Shown piece by piece: positions 1 through 6,044 of a stretch of DNA of 11,540 bases. Position numbers and translations under genes: made by a program. The DNA lies in contig QHXH01000249.1 of assembly GCA_003222855.1 (NCBI GenBank), forward strand, positions 1 through 11,540, written 5' to 3'. Numbering within the stretch: position 1 is the stretch's first letter; every line of letters begins with the position of its first letter. The DNA comes from Acidobacteriota bacterium (GTDB taxonomy: Bacteria; Acidobacteriota; Blastocatellia; Pyrinomonadales; Pyrinomonadaceae). The notes beneath the pieces were generated by a model. The model was not told the DNA's origin. It worked only from the letters and a program-made list of their open reading frames with translations, and made no database searches.

Positions 1-1156
1 CTCCCCGCAACCTGGTTGGGCCAGCGACGCGCAATCCATCGTCGAATTCCTTCACTTCGCAGCCTATTGATCGAAGACCGGCCACAGTCGATGCGATGCG
101 GTCGGATTCTTTCACGCGCAATTCTTTCGCATCACGAATCTCGATGCCGCCTTCGATTTGCGAGCCGATGACCGCCAGCAGCGGCAGTTCATCGATCAAC
201 TGCGGAATGATCGTGCCGTCGATCCTGAATGGCCCTTTGATATCAGGACGCAGGGCGCGAACAAAAATGTTGCCCCGCGGTTCGTTACTCTCTTCGGGTT
301 CGCCGGTCACCGTGACTTCGAATCCCATTGAATGCAGTTGATCGAGAAAGGCAACCCGAGTCGGATTGAGTCCCACGTCGTAAATCTGCAATGCCGACTC
401 TGAGAGCAACGCCGCCGCGGCAATGAAGTAGACGGCCGAAGAAATATCACCGGGAACGGAAACGTCACGCGCCCGCAACTGCGCCGGACCTGTAACGGCA
501 GCGAAGCGCGCGCTTTCGGGTTCGCGCGCCGCCTTGCCGGTTTCTGTTTCCGCTGCAAACCAGCGCAGCATTCGCTCTGTATGATCGCGCGTGATCTCGT
601 TTTCGATAACAGTGGTTTTCCCTTTGGCATTCAAGCCCGCCAACAGAATGCATGATTTCACCTGCGCGCTGGCCGTCAGCAATTCGTAGTCGATCGGTTT
701 CAAAGCCGCGCCGCCCCGAATCAGCAACGGTGCGCGCCCTTCCTGCGAAGAAATCCGTGCCCCCATCATTTCCAATGGCTCAATAATTCTTTGCATCGGC
801 CGCGAGCGCAATGAGTCGTCGCCGGTCAACGTGGAGACAAAATCATGCGCCGCCAGGATTCCTGCCAGCAACCGCATTGTGGTGCCGCTATTGGCGCAGT
901 CGAGCGGCCCAGCGGGCGCAGAGAATCCCTGCCGGCCTATCCCGTGGACGGTGATATTGTGACCATGTCGTTCGATTCGCACACCCAGTTTTTCCAAACA
1001 TGAAAGGGTCGCCGCACAATCCGCGCTGGTCGAATAATTATTGATATGTGAGACGCCGTTCGCGATCGCCGCAATCAACGCCGCGCGGTGTGAGATTGAC
1101 TTGTCGCCAGGCACTCTAATGCGGCCATGAATTCGTCTTGCTGATCGAATGATCAC
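1..1156 (-). CDS. aroA: 3-phosphoshikimate 1-carboxyvinyltransferase (EPSP synthase), 3' end outside window
   Basis: Joins shikimate-3-phosphate and phosphoenolpyruvate to make EPSP, the sixth step of the cytoplasmic shikimate pathway to aromatic amino acids. The minus-strand frame is open for about 385 residues of the usual 430 or so. Visible family motifs: PGDKSISHR (residues 16-24, with the Lys, Ser and Arg that bind substrate), ANSGTTMR (88-95, equivalent to the NAGTA loop, with the glyphosate-relevant glycine kept), SRPM (118-121), SAQVKS, the catalytic-Asp motif DGTIIPQLIDELP and ELRVKESDRI near the left edge. I chose the GTG at 1156 because an in-frame TAA lies four codons upstream and the protein then begins just before the conserved N-terminal strand. 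No good Shine-Dalgarno is seen; a TAAGAT hexamer ends only 6 nt before the GTG, so a leaderless message is possible. No frame break is seen. The glyphosate-loop sequence is of the ordinary, sensitive type (inference). Confidence 0.96.
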   Translation of the reverse strand, partial: MIIRSARRIHGRIRVPGDKSISHRAALIAAIANGVSHINNYSTSADCAATLSCLEKLGVRIERHGHNITVHGIGRQGFSAPAGPLDCANSGTTMRLLAGILAAHDFVSTLTGDDSLRSRPMQRIIEPLEMMGARISSQEGRAPLLIRGGAALKPIDYELLTASAQVKSCILLAGLNAKGKTTVIENEITRDHTERMLRWFAAETETGKAAREPESARFAAVTGPAQLRARDVSVPGDISSAVYFIAAAALLSESALQIYDVGLNPTRVAFLDQLHSMGFEVTVTGEPEESNEPRGNIFVRALRPDIKGPFRIDGTIIPQLIDELPLLAVIGSQIEGGIEIRDAKELRVKESDRIASTVAGLRSIGCEVKEFDDGLRVAGPTRLRG

Positions 1157-1218
1157 GCGGGAATCTTAACCTTGTTTTCGCTTGCGGTGTTAGAGTACCG
1201 ACTTTATTGCCATAACAT

Positions 1219-1344
1219 CAGTACCGCGAGCGGTAGCGACCGGGTAAGACTGGAGCGCAACCATCCCGGTTGACGCGTTGTCTCTCCGACGAGTGATTGC
1301 AAGCGAGGACGCTTGCGCTCCGGTCGAACCGCTGCCGGTACTGA
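1219..1344. repeat. 126-bp inverted-repeat (MITE/REP-like) element
   Basis: The ends are imperfect inverted copies: CAGTACCGCGAGCGGTAGCG at the left and, read on the other strand, CAGTACCGGCAGCGGTTCGA at the right. A second nested pair, GGAGCGCAA (1252-1260) and TTGCGCTCC (1313-1321), and a perfect 7-bp hairpin GCAAGCG-AGGA-CGCTTGC (1299-1316) lie inside. No reading frame is present. It resembles palindromic elements scattered between genes in Blastocatellia-type Acidobacteria, from memory; only one copy is in this window, so its mobility is inferred. Confidence 0.7.
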
Positions 1345-1411
1345 CTACATCAACTGAACTGAAGTTGCTATTCCAACGCCCGCTGTCTGACGGATCAGGA
1401 TCATCGGTTTC

Positions 1412-1440
1412 TTGACACGTGCCCGGCGGGCGTGTTAAAC
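1412..1440 (+). promoter_or_regulatory. Candidate sigma70-type promoter for the rsbW-rsbV-rsbV operon
   Basis: A perfect -35 box TTGACA (1412-1417) is followed after 17 bases by TTAAAC (1435-1440), a weak -10 match. The spacer contains the small inverted repeat GCCC-GGC-GGGC (1421-1431), which could bind a regulator or be chance. The predicted start would leave a leader of about 65 nt before the GTG at 1511. Confidence 0.4.
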
Positions 1441-1510
1441 GAACGTCCTCGCTCGCTAATATTTAGCAGCAGCCGCACCGCAAAACCCGGCGAGAAAGGC
1501 CGCGCCTTTT

Positions 1511-1924
1511 GTGACCGAACAAACGACTCGACTCGTTTTGCCCAGCCACATTGAGGCGGTCGCTGATGCTGCTGCCGCTGTGACCGGCTTCATTCGAAAT
1601 TGCGGCGCGCCGGACGACGCAGCCTTCGGAATCGAAATGGCTGTGCGCGAAGCAGTAACGAACGCGATGGTCCACGGCAATCAGGAGGACGAGGCGAAAT
1701 CGGTTGAAGTAGTTTTCAACTGTCACGGCAACGAACTCGAAGTCGAAGTCAGAGATCAAGGCGAAGGATTTGATCCTACGCATATTCCTGATCCGACTGA
1801 TCCGGCGAACCTGATGAAGACTTCGGGTCGCGGTATCTTCCTGATGCGGACGTTTATGGACGATGTGCAGTATGTGCATCGACCCGAGGGCGGCACGGCC
1901 GTGCGCATGATCAAGAAATTCTAA
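1511..1924 (+). CDS. RsbW-like anti-sigma factor / serine-protein kinase (GHKL ATPase)
   Basis: A 137-residue stand-alone histidine-kinase-like ATPase domain of the RsbW/SpoIIAB group. Such proteins hold a sigma factor or other partner inactive and phosphorylate the STAS antagonist that would release it. The nucleotide-binding motifs are all visible: the N box EAVTNAMVHGN (E47, N51, H55), the G1 box DQGEGFDP (82-89) and the G2 box SGRGIFLM (105-112). There are no membrane segments, so it acts in the cytoplasm. The GTG start is preceded by GAGAAAGG 11 nt upstream, and the frame gives a normal N terminus. It lies 26 nt ahead of a STAS gene, the standard partner order inverted (rsbW before rsbV). 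The target sigma factor is not in the window, so the pathway controlled cannot be told; a target other than a sigma factor is possible. Confidence 0.9.
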   Translation: MTEQTTRLVLPSHIEAVADAAAAVTGFIRNCGAPDDAAFGIEMAVREAVTNAMVHGNQEDEAKSVEVVFNCHGNELEVEVRDQGEGFDPTHIPDPTDPANLMKTSGRGIFLMRTFMDDVQYVHRPEGGTAVRMIKKF

Positions 1925-1950
1925 TTGAATTTAGAGGAGAAATTCTCATT

Positions 1951-2298
1951 ATGGCAGAACTAAATATTCGCGAGCGGCAAGCCGGAGACGTGACAGTCCT
2001 GGACATGGATGGCCGCATCACGATCGGAGAAGGCAGCGTCGCTTTGCGCAGCGCCATCCGCCGGCTATTGGAAGAAGGCAAGAAAAAAATCCTGCTGAAT
2101 CTCGCCGGCGTCGGCTACATCGATTCGAGCGGCATCGGCGAACTGGTCTCGAGTTATACCGCAATAAACAAGGAAGGCGGTCAGCTTAAACTTTTGAGTC
2201 TGACGCAAAAGCTTCAGGACCTTCTCACTATTACCAAACTGTTGACCGTCTTTGATGCCTATGACGAAGAAGCTGAAGCCTTAAGCAATTTCAAATAG
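1951..2298 (+). CDS. STAS-domain anti-sigma factor antagonist, RsbV-like (copy 1)
   Basis: A 115-residue single STAS domain. In partner switching the unphosphorylated form binds the RsbW-like kinase and frees its target; phosphorylation of a serine in the DSSG loop switches it off. That loop is present as YIDSSGIGEL (residues 56-65, serines 59 and 60), as are the N-terminal GDVTVLDMDGRI strand-turn and the closing LLTITKLLTVFDAYDEEAEAL helix region. The ATG has a strong site AGAGGAGA (1933-1940) ten bases upstream. It follows the kinase gene by 26 nt and precedes its near-twin, so the three are likely one transcript. No sign of damage. Confidence 0.92.
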   Translation: MAELNIRERQAGDVTVLDMDGRITIGEGSVALRSAIRRLLEEGKKKILLNLAGVGYIDSSGIGELVSSYTAINKEGGQLKLLSLTQKLQDLLTITKLLTVFDAYDEEAEALSNFK

Positions 2299-2363
2299 TT
2301 CGAACAGAATTCAACTTCTAAGCGTTTCATTACTTGCGCGGAATTGATCGGAGGATCTCACTA

Positions 2364-2711
2364 ATGGCTCAATTGCATATTAAGCAGCGACAGGCCGGCG
2401 ATGTCGCGATTCTGGATCTCGACGGCGAAGTTCGTATCGGAGACAGCGCGACGGCCTTACGCGGCGCAATACGCGAATTGGTTGCGGCGGGCAATAAAAA
2501 GATTCTGCTGAATCTCGCCGGGGTGCGTTACATCGACTCCAGCGGCATCGGCGAATTGATCGCGAATTACACGACGGTCGGGCGAAGCGGCGGGCAGCTC
2601 AAGCTGCTGAACCTTACCGACAAGGTCCAGGATCTTTTGGTAATCACGAAGCTGCTGACTGTATTCGATGTTTATGAAAGCGAAGCAGAAGCACTAAGCA
2701 GTTTCAAATAG
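2364..2711 (+). CDS. STAS-domain anti-sigma factor antagonist, RsbV-like (copy 2)
   Basis: A second 115-residue STAS protein, aligning without gaps to copy 1 with about 78 of 115 residues identical by my hand count. The phosphorylation loop YIDSSGIGEL is fully conserved, so it should still be a kinase substrate. Differences cluster in the N-terminal strands (IRERQ versus IKQRQ, GRITIGEGSV versus GEVRIGDSAT) and in the helix after the loop (SSYTAINKE versus ANYTTVGRS), which is where binding preference could diverge. I place the start at the ATG at 2364, 7 nt after GGAGGAT (2350-2356), rather than at the in-frame TTG at 2334, because the protein then matches copy 1 from residue 1. A terminator follows. 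The pair is a recent-looking tandem duplication. Confidence 0.92.
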   Translation: MAQLHIKQRQAGDVAILDLDGEVRIGDSATALRGAIRELVAAGNKKILLNLAGVRYIDSSGIGELIANYTTVGRSGGQLKLLNLTDKVQDLLVITKLLTVFDVYESEAEALSSFK

Positions 2712-2736
2712 TCAAGCACCTTAGTTTCGTGAGGAT

Positions 2737-2768
2737 GGCCCGGCCAAATCGCTGGGCCGTTTTCATTT
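2737..2768 (+). terminator. Rho-independent terminator after the rsb cassette
   Basis: Stem GGCCCGGC (2737-2744) pairs with GCTGGGCC (2751-2758) over 8 bp including one G-T wobble, with a 6-base loop CAAATC, then GTTTTCATTT. It lies 26 bases after the stop of the second STAS gene and fits the end of that operon. Confidence 0.75.
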
Positions 2769-2787
2769 GTGCGGTCTCGTGGCGCAC

Positions 2788-2867
2788 GGGGCAGTAGCCC
2801 CACCCGTCAGGGAGGGCGCCAATCGCATCAGAAAAAACGCCCTCCCTTACGGTCGGGCTACTGCCCC
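2788..2867. repeat. 80-bp palindromic intergenic repeat
   Basis: GGGGCAGTAGCCC (2788-2800) is matched exactly, inverted, at 2855-2867; a second exact block AGGGAGGGCG (2809-2818) pairs with 2838-2847. The loop is about 19 bases and A-rich. It is separate from the terminator just upstream and has no coding frame. The form is that of a dispersed REP-type element; as RNA it would make a very stable hairpin just ahead of the TPM gene. Confidence 0.7.
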
Positions 2868-2890
2868 ACATCTTGCGTCTCAGTGCTTTA

Positions 2891-2899
2891 TGTTAGACT
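2891..2899 (+). promoter_or_regulatory. Extended -10-type promoter for the TPM/Tim44 operon
   Basis: TGTTAGACT fits an extended -10 (TG-N-TAGACT, 4 of 6 to TATAAT). No good -35 sits at 17 bases; TTGCGT (2873-2878) is at 15. A start about 7 bases downstream would leave only some 6 bases before the ATG at 2912, and no Shine-Dalgarno is seen, so the message could be nearly leaderless. Confidence 0.4.
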
Positions 2900-2911
2900 G
2901 CGCTCGAAAAA

Positions 2912-3541
2912 ATGAACCGCGCTAAATTCGACAAGGCTGCGGGTGACGCAATCGGCGCTGCTGTTCGCGAGGTCGAAGCCAGGACGAACGCGGAAATCGT
3001 CGTGGCCGTGCGCGGCCGATCGGGAACTTATCGCCACGCTGATTATCTTTTCGGCGCGATCATCGCATTTATTGGACTGCTATTCGTTCTTTTCTCACCC
3101 TTTGAATTTCACACGTTCTGGATTCCGTTCGATGTGATCGCACTGTTTGTTGCCGGTGCCTTTGTATCTTCGCGCGGTGATTGGATTCGGCGCACCCTGA
3201 CAACGAAAACTTTTCGCGCCACGTCTGCGCGCGCGGGCGCCGCCGCCATGTTCTACGAAGCGGGCATCGCAAACACGTCGGCGGAAAACGGATTGCTGAT
3301 TTACTTGTCGCTGCTCGAGCGGCGCATGGAAGTAATCGCGGATCGCGGAATTCTCAAAGCAGTGCCGGCTTTGAAATGGAATCATGCGGTTTTTGAATTG
3401 AAGCACATTGCGGCCGATCCCGATCCGGATAAGTTGATTAAGGTTATGCGCGAGCTGGGATATTTGCTCGCCGAATATTTACCCGCGACCGGCGAAAACC
3501 CGAACGAGTTGCCCGACGGGCCAAGCATTGAACTGAAATGA
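2912..3541 (+). CDS. TPM-domain membrane protein
   Basis: A 209-residue protein with the TPM fold (TLP18.3/Psb32/MOLO-1 family) split around membrane helices. The first part (residues 5-40) has the AIGAAVREVEARTNAEIVVAVR start typical of the domain; two hydrophobic segments follow at about 44-63 and 68-88; the second part (about 118-185) carries ENGLLIYLSLLERRMEVIADRGI, the family's most recognisable stretch. Related proteins are envelope proteins whose biochemical role is poorly settled; some have weak acid-phosphatase activity. Its stop overlaps the next start as ATGA, so the Tim44-like protein is translationally coupled and is probably its partner. The ATG lacks a Shine-Dalgarno. The gene is intact. 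Confidence 0.82.
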   Translation: MNRAKFDKAAGDAIGAAVREVEARTNAEIVVAVRGRSGTYRHADYLFGAIIAFIGLLFVLFSPFEFHTFWIPFDVIALFVAGAFVSSRGDWIRRTLTTKTFRATSARAGAAAMFYEAGIANTSAENGLLIYLSLLERRMEVIADRGILKAVPALKWNHAVFELKHIAADPDPDKLIKVMRELGYLLAEYLPATGENPNELPDGPSIELK

Positions 3542-4914
3542 GCCGTTTCAGATTTCAGATTTCAAATTTGAAATACCTCAGCGGCAACCGGAGATCGATT
3601 GCTCGCGTGCTCGCTGTGTGCGCTGCGTTGTGCGCCGTCGCTTTCCTGGCGACTGAGGCGTTCGCGCGCGTGGGTGGCGGACAGTCTTACGGAGGTGGCG
3701 GCGGCAGCGGCGGCGGAGGTGGCGGCGCGCTTATTTATCTGATCGTGCGGTTGTTGCTGTGGTTGACGATTGAGCATCCGGTGATCGGAATCCCAGTCGA
3801 CATCATCGTGATCGCACTGGTGTTCTACTGGTTCATAAAGCCTGCCAGGAAGAGCGTCTCGATTGCCTCATCATCGATCGTTGCGGCGCCCGACGCGGTT
3901 TCGGCCGCGGTTCAGCAGCAGAATTTTCAAAAAGCGTTCAATCAACTGCGCCGTTTCGATCCTAATTTTTCTGAAATCATCTTTATTGATTTTTGTTACG
4001 CGCTGTATGGCAGAGCGCACGAGGGGCGCGGTCGAGGCGTGAAGGCGCTGGATGAACTTTCGCCGTACCTGAGTGAATCAGCGCGCGGCGCGCTGATAAA
4101 GCTAAATCCCCCGAATCTCAAATCAGTCGAAGGCATCATCATCGGCGCGATGCAGGTCATTGACGTGCAGGGACTCGACACGCCCACCGTGACTATCACC
4201 CTGGGCTTTGAGACGAACTATACAGAAGTCGTCGACGGCAAGCAGATGACTTATTACGTGCGCGAGCGCTGGTCGTTGGACCGAAAGCGCGACGCGCTTT
4301 CGCCAACGCCGGAACACGCGACCGCTTTGCACTGTCCGCGTTGCGGCGCTCCCTTGCAAAAGGACACAAATGGAGCCTGTGCGTTCTGCAGCACGAAGAT
4401 CGAAAGCGGGGAATTCCAGTGGTACGTACAGAGCGTCAGCACTCTCAGCCGCGAGGCGCGCGGGCCGTTGCTCACTTCAGACGTGCCGGAAATGGGCACA
4501 AATTATCCAACTATCACGCAACCGAATTTCCCAGCGGTGCGCGCGGCTTTTGAACAAAACAATCCCGAGTTTTCGTGGGGCGATTTTCAGGCGCGCGCGA
4601 AAATGATCTTTAATGAGCTGCAAACCGCCTGGTCGACTTTGAAGTGGGAACGCGCACGCCCTTTCGAAACAGACAATATTTTTCAGATGCATCGTTACTG
4701 GATCGAGGCTTATCAGCGACAGGGGTTGAGAAACGCACTTGACCAGTGTCAAATCACGGCGATGCAACCGGCTAAAATTAAGGTTGATGCTTTCTACAAT
4801 GCGATTACACTTCGCATTTTCGCCGAAGGGTATGACTACACCGTGAATCAAGGTGGACAGGTGGTAGCCGGCTCGAACAGAAATCTCAGAAAGTGGAGTG
4901 AATATTGGCTTTGA
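3538..4914 (+). CDS. Tim44-like domain membrane protein with zinc ribbon, C-terminally truncated by frameshift
   Basis: A 458-residue envelope protein. In order: a repeat-derived N terminus (residues 4-13), a signal-like hydrophobic segment ending AFA (22-43), a glycine-rich linker (46-63), two membrane helices (about 64-100), a first Tim44-like domain (about 115-255), a four-cysteine zinc ribbon (C266, C269, C281, C284) and a second Tim44-like domain (about 325-455). Function is unknown; Tim44-like domains bind membranes or proteins. It starts at the ATG overlapping the TPM stop, but that start has no Shine-Dalgarno and the first codons are a palindromic repeat; GTG at 3607 (residue 24), just before the signal segment and 12 nt after GGAGAT, is a good alternative. 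The frame ends at YWL, and a second zinc ribbon expected by homology follows in another frame (4911-5021). Confidence 0.8.
   Translation: MSRFRFQISNLKYLSGNRRSIARVLAVCAALCAVAFLATEAFARVGGGQSYGGGGGSGGGGGGALIYLIVRLLLWLTIEHPVIGIPVDIIVIALVFYWFIKPARKSVSIASSSIVAAPDAVSAAVQQQNFQKAFNQLRRFDPNFSEIIFIDFCYALYGRAHEGRGRGVKALDELSPYLSESARGALIKLNPPNLKSVEGIIIGAMQVIDVQGLDTPTVTITLGFETNYTEVVDGKQMTYYVRERWSLDRKRDALSPTPEHATALHCPRCGAPLQKDTNGACAFCSTKIESGEFQWYVQSVSTLSREARGPLLTSDVPEMGTNYPTITQPNFPAVRAAFEQNNPEFSWGDFQARAKMIFNELQTAWSTLKWERARPFETDNIFQMHRYWIEAYQRQGLRNALDQCQITAMQPAKIKVDAFYNAITLRIFAEGYDYTVNQGGQVVAGSNRNLRKWSEYWL
3546..3574. repeat. TTTCAGA-type palindromic repeat inside the Tim44-like gene
   Basis: Direct repeats of TTTCAGA (from 3546) run into a perfect 16-bp palindrome ATTTCAAATTTGAAAT (3559-3574). 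The same sequence style occurs at 11113-11157 and 11333-11364. Here it falls in the first codons of the gene and is read as RFQISNLKY. Confidence 0.65.
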
Positions 4915-5021
4915 AAGTCAACGCGAGTGGCATTTGCGAATTCTGCGGCGGAAAGATAACTTCCGGCGAGTTTGATTGGGTGCTTTCGAAGATTGAGCAG
5001 GACGAAAGTTACTCGGGCTAG
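4911..5021 (+). pseudogene. Out-of-frame C-terminal zinc-ribbon remnant of the Tim44-like protein
   Basis: In the frame one base behind the upstream gene, this stretch reads 36 residues before a TAG, including KVNASGICEFCGG and KITSGEFDWVLSKIEQDESY. It is clearly the same module as the internal ribbon upstream (CAFCSTKIESGEFQWYV), and as I recall the family, Tim44-like proteins of this type end in just such a ribbon preceded by a CPxCGAP half. That first CxxC half and a short linker are absent, so a short deletion that is not a multiple of three appears to have removed them and shifted the frame. It may be real decay or an assembly error. There is no start codon context of its own. Confidence 0.72.
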
Positions 5022-5235
5022 TCGGCCGGGCTTCGGGATAAGCAAACAACTATTTATCATTTGTCATTTTAGATTTGTCATTGTGTTATCGGCCGTACCG
5101 TTGTGAGTGTGAGGTCCGATCTGGGGGGTCTGTCTGACAAAATGACTAAATGAAAGATGTCCAATGGCAAATGACAAATAATCTTTTCTCTGGCCCAACT
5201 ATTGCTGCTGGTTCACGCCCACACACGCCACAGCC
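5022..5235. other. Intergenic region with AT-rich inverted repeat
   Basis: No gene is seen. The main content is a loose inverted repeat built from ATTTGTCATTT units: 5059-5069 pairs exactly with 5169-5179, and a second TTTGTCATT (5074-5082) pairs with one mismatch with AATGACTAAA (5141-5150). The middle (5086-5134) is unremarkable apart from a G6 run at 5123-5128. This type of ATTTGTCATT palindrome is a dispersed-repeat style; a second copy is not in the window. Confidence 0.5.
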
Positions 5236-5264
5236 TTGACGCTTCATGATGCCCTTGCTAGACT
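5236..5264 (+). promoter_or_regulatory. Promoter of carD
   Basis: TTGACG (5236-5241), a 17-base spacer, and TAGACT (5259-5264) with an upstream TG making an extended -10 (TGCTAGACT). This is the best promoter in the window. Transcription would begin near 5271, leaving a leader of about 107 nt before the GTG of carD; within that leader I see no riboswitch or terminator. Confidence 0.6.
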
Positions 5265-5377
5265 CAGATCAGTTCAACGTAATTACCCGATCACCATTCT
5301 CTCGTTTGAAGGTTTTTTCTATCAGCCGCGCAAGATGCGACTAGCCAGGTGCTCGTAAAACTGTCGGAGGTGTTAAG

Positions 5378-5923
5378 GTGGGCTTCAAGGTCGGCCAGAA
5401 AGTCGTTTACCCCAACCACGGTATCGGCACAATCGAACAAATTGAGCAGAAGCAGATCGGCGCCATAGCGCTGCCGTTTTATACGCTTCGGCTCGCCGCA
5501 ACGAATTCCCTCGTTCTGGTTCCGGTTTCCAACGCCAATGAAGTGGGCCTTCGCCGGCCCATAACTTTCGGTGAGTGCGACTCGCTCTTCAAAGCTCTGT
5601 CGAGCGACTTTGCCACGCCGCCGAATGATTGGAAGGATCGCTTCAAGGATTTTTCGGACAAGATGCGCACCGGGAATATCTTTGAAGTTGCCGAGGTGCT
5701 GAAGCATCTTAGTTATCTTAGCCAGATCAAACCACTCTCATTCCGGGAACAGCGAATGTTTGAGCGTTCCCGCTATCTGGTCGTTTCGGAACTCGCAGCC
5801 GTTTGTCGTCAACCCGAATGCAATATCGAACCTCGCGTTGATGATGCGCTGGCGAAAGCATGTTCCCGGCACGATCAGCGACCCAATGGTCGAGTGCGCG
5901 TGGCCGCTGCCGGCGCGCATTGA
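5378..5923 (+). CDS. carD: CarD/CdnL-family RNA polymerase-binding transcription regulator
   Basis: CarD-type proteins bind the RNA polymerase beta subunit and stabilise open promoter complexes, notably at rRNA promoters. The N-terminal Tudor-like interaction domain is clear (residues 3-60: VGQKVVYPNHGIGTIEQI, FYTLRLAATNSLVLVPV), followed by the helical DNA-binding part with a tryptophan at position 85 (NDWKDRFKDF), the position of the minor-groove wedge residue in the mycobacterial protein, then RTGNIFEVAEVLKHL and LSFREQRMFERSR. Length (181) is slightly above the usual 160-170 because of a basic tail after DDALAKAC that I cannot match to the family. The GTG start has an ideal GGAGGT (5366-5371) six bases upstream. 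It stands alone with its own promoter. Confidence 0.92.
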   Translation: MGFKVGQKVVYPNHGIGTIEQIEQKQIGAIALPFYTLRLAATNSLVLVPVSNANEVGLRRPITFGECDSLFKALSSDFATPPNDWKDRFKDFSDKMRTGNIFEVAEVLKHLSYLSQIKPLSFREQRMFERSRYLVVSELAAVCRQPECNIEPRVDDALAKACSRHDQRPNGRVRVAAAGAH

Positions 5924-6002
5924 AAGTTAACAAACTCAACAAATTAGTGCGGCTGGCCCCTGCTTAGTCTCTGTGTGTCCCGATCGGGTTCTGTGGCGAT
6001 CG

Positions 6003-6011
6003 TGTTAAGAT
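6003..6011 (+). promoter_or_regulatory. Extended -10-type promoter ahead of the CNNM/CorC gene
   Basis: TGTTAAGAT fits TG-N-TAAGAT. No -35 match is found 16-18 bases upstream. The predicted leader is about 27 nt; no Shine-Dalgarno precedes the ATG at 6045. Confidence 0.35.
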
Positions 6012-6044
6012 AGCGACCACAATACTCCTGCTAGTTGATGCGAA

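Larger units (their letters stand above)
1157..1510. other. Divergent intergenic region aroA / rsbW
   Basis: A 354-base spacer between two divergently read genes. It holds the inverted-repeat element at 1219-1344, an extended -10-like box TGTTAGAGT (1188-1196, plus strand), and the candidate rsbW promoter at 1412-1440. No gene or RNA is recognised. In the 66 bases between the repeat and the promoter I see nothing distinctive. Confidence 0.6.

Noticed and set aside
307..653. Overlapping minus-strand frames of 107 and 62 residues in the left part
   Set aside because: They lie in the wrong frames of aroA, whose correct frame is continuous from 1156 to the left edge.
1463..1879. 138-residue open frame on the minus strand opposite the RsbW-like gene
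   Set aside because: It is antisense to a gene with all GHKL motifs, has no ribosome site or recognisable domain and is low-complexity in character; it is a shadow frame.
2334..2363. Upstream TTG start for the second STAS gene (adds 10 residues)
   Set aside because: The ATG at 2364 has GGAGGAT at the right distance and makes the protein collinear with its twin; the extension overlaps the ribosome site.
3538..4914. Mitochondrial-type Tim44 import function for the Tim44-like protein
   Set aside because: The bacterial domain shares a fold only; there is no import machinery context, so no transport role is claimed.
5059..5179. Possible CRISPR array from the repeated ATTTGTCATT units
   Set aside because: The units are short, irregular, inverted rather than uniformly direct, and lack regular spacers; no cas genes are present.
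5271..5377. Riboswitch or attenuator in the carD leader
   Set aside because: The leader is long enough, but I could find no convincing stem set, terminator hairpin or leader peptide in it.
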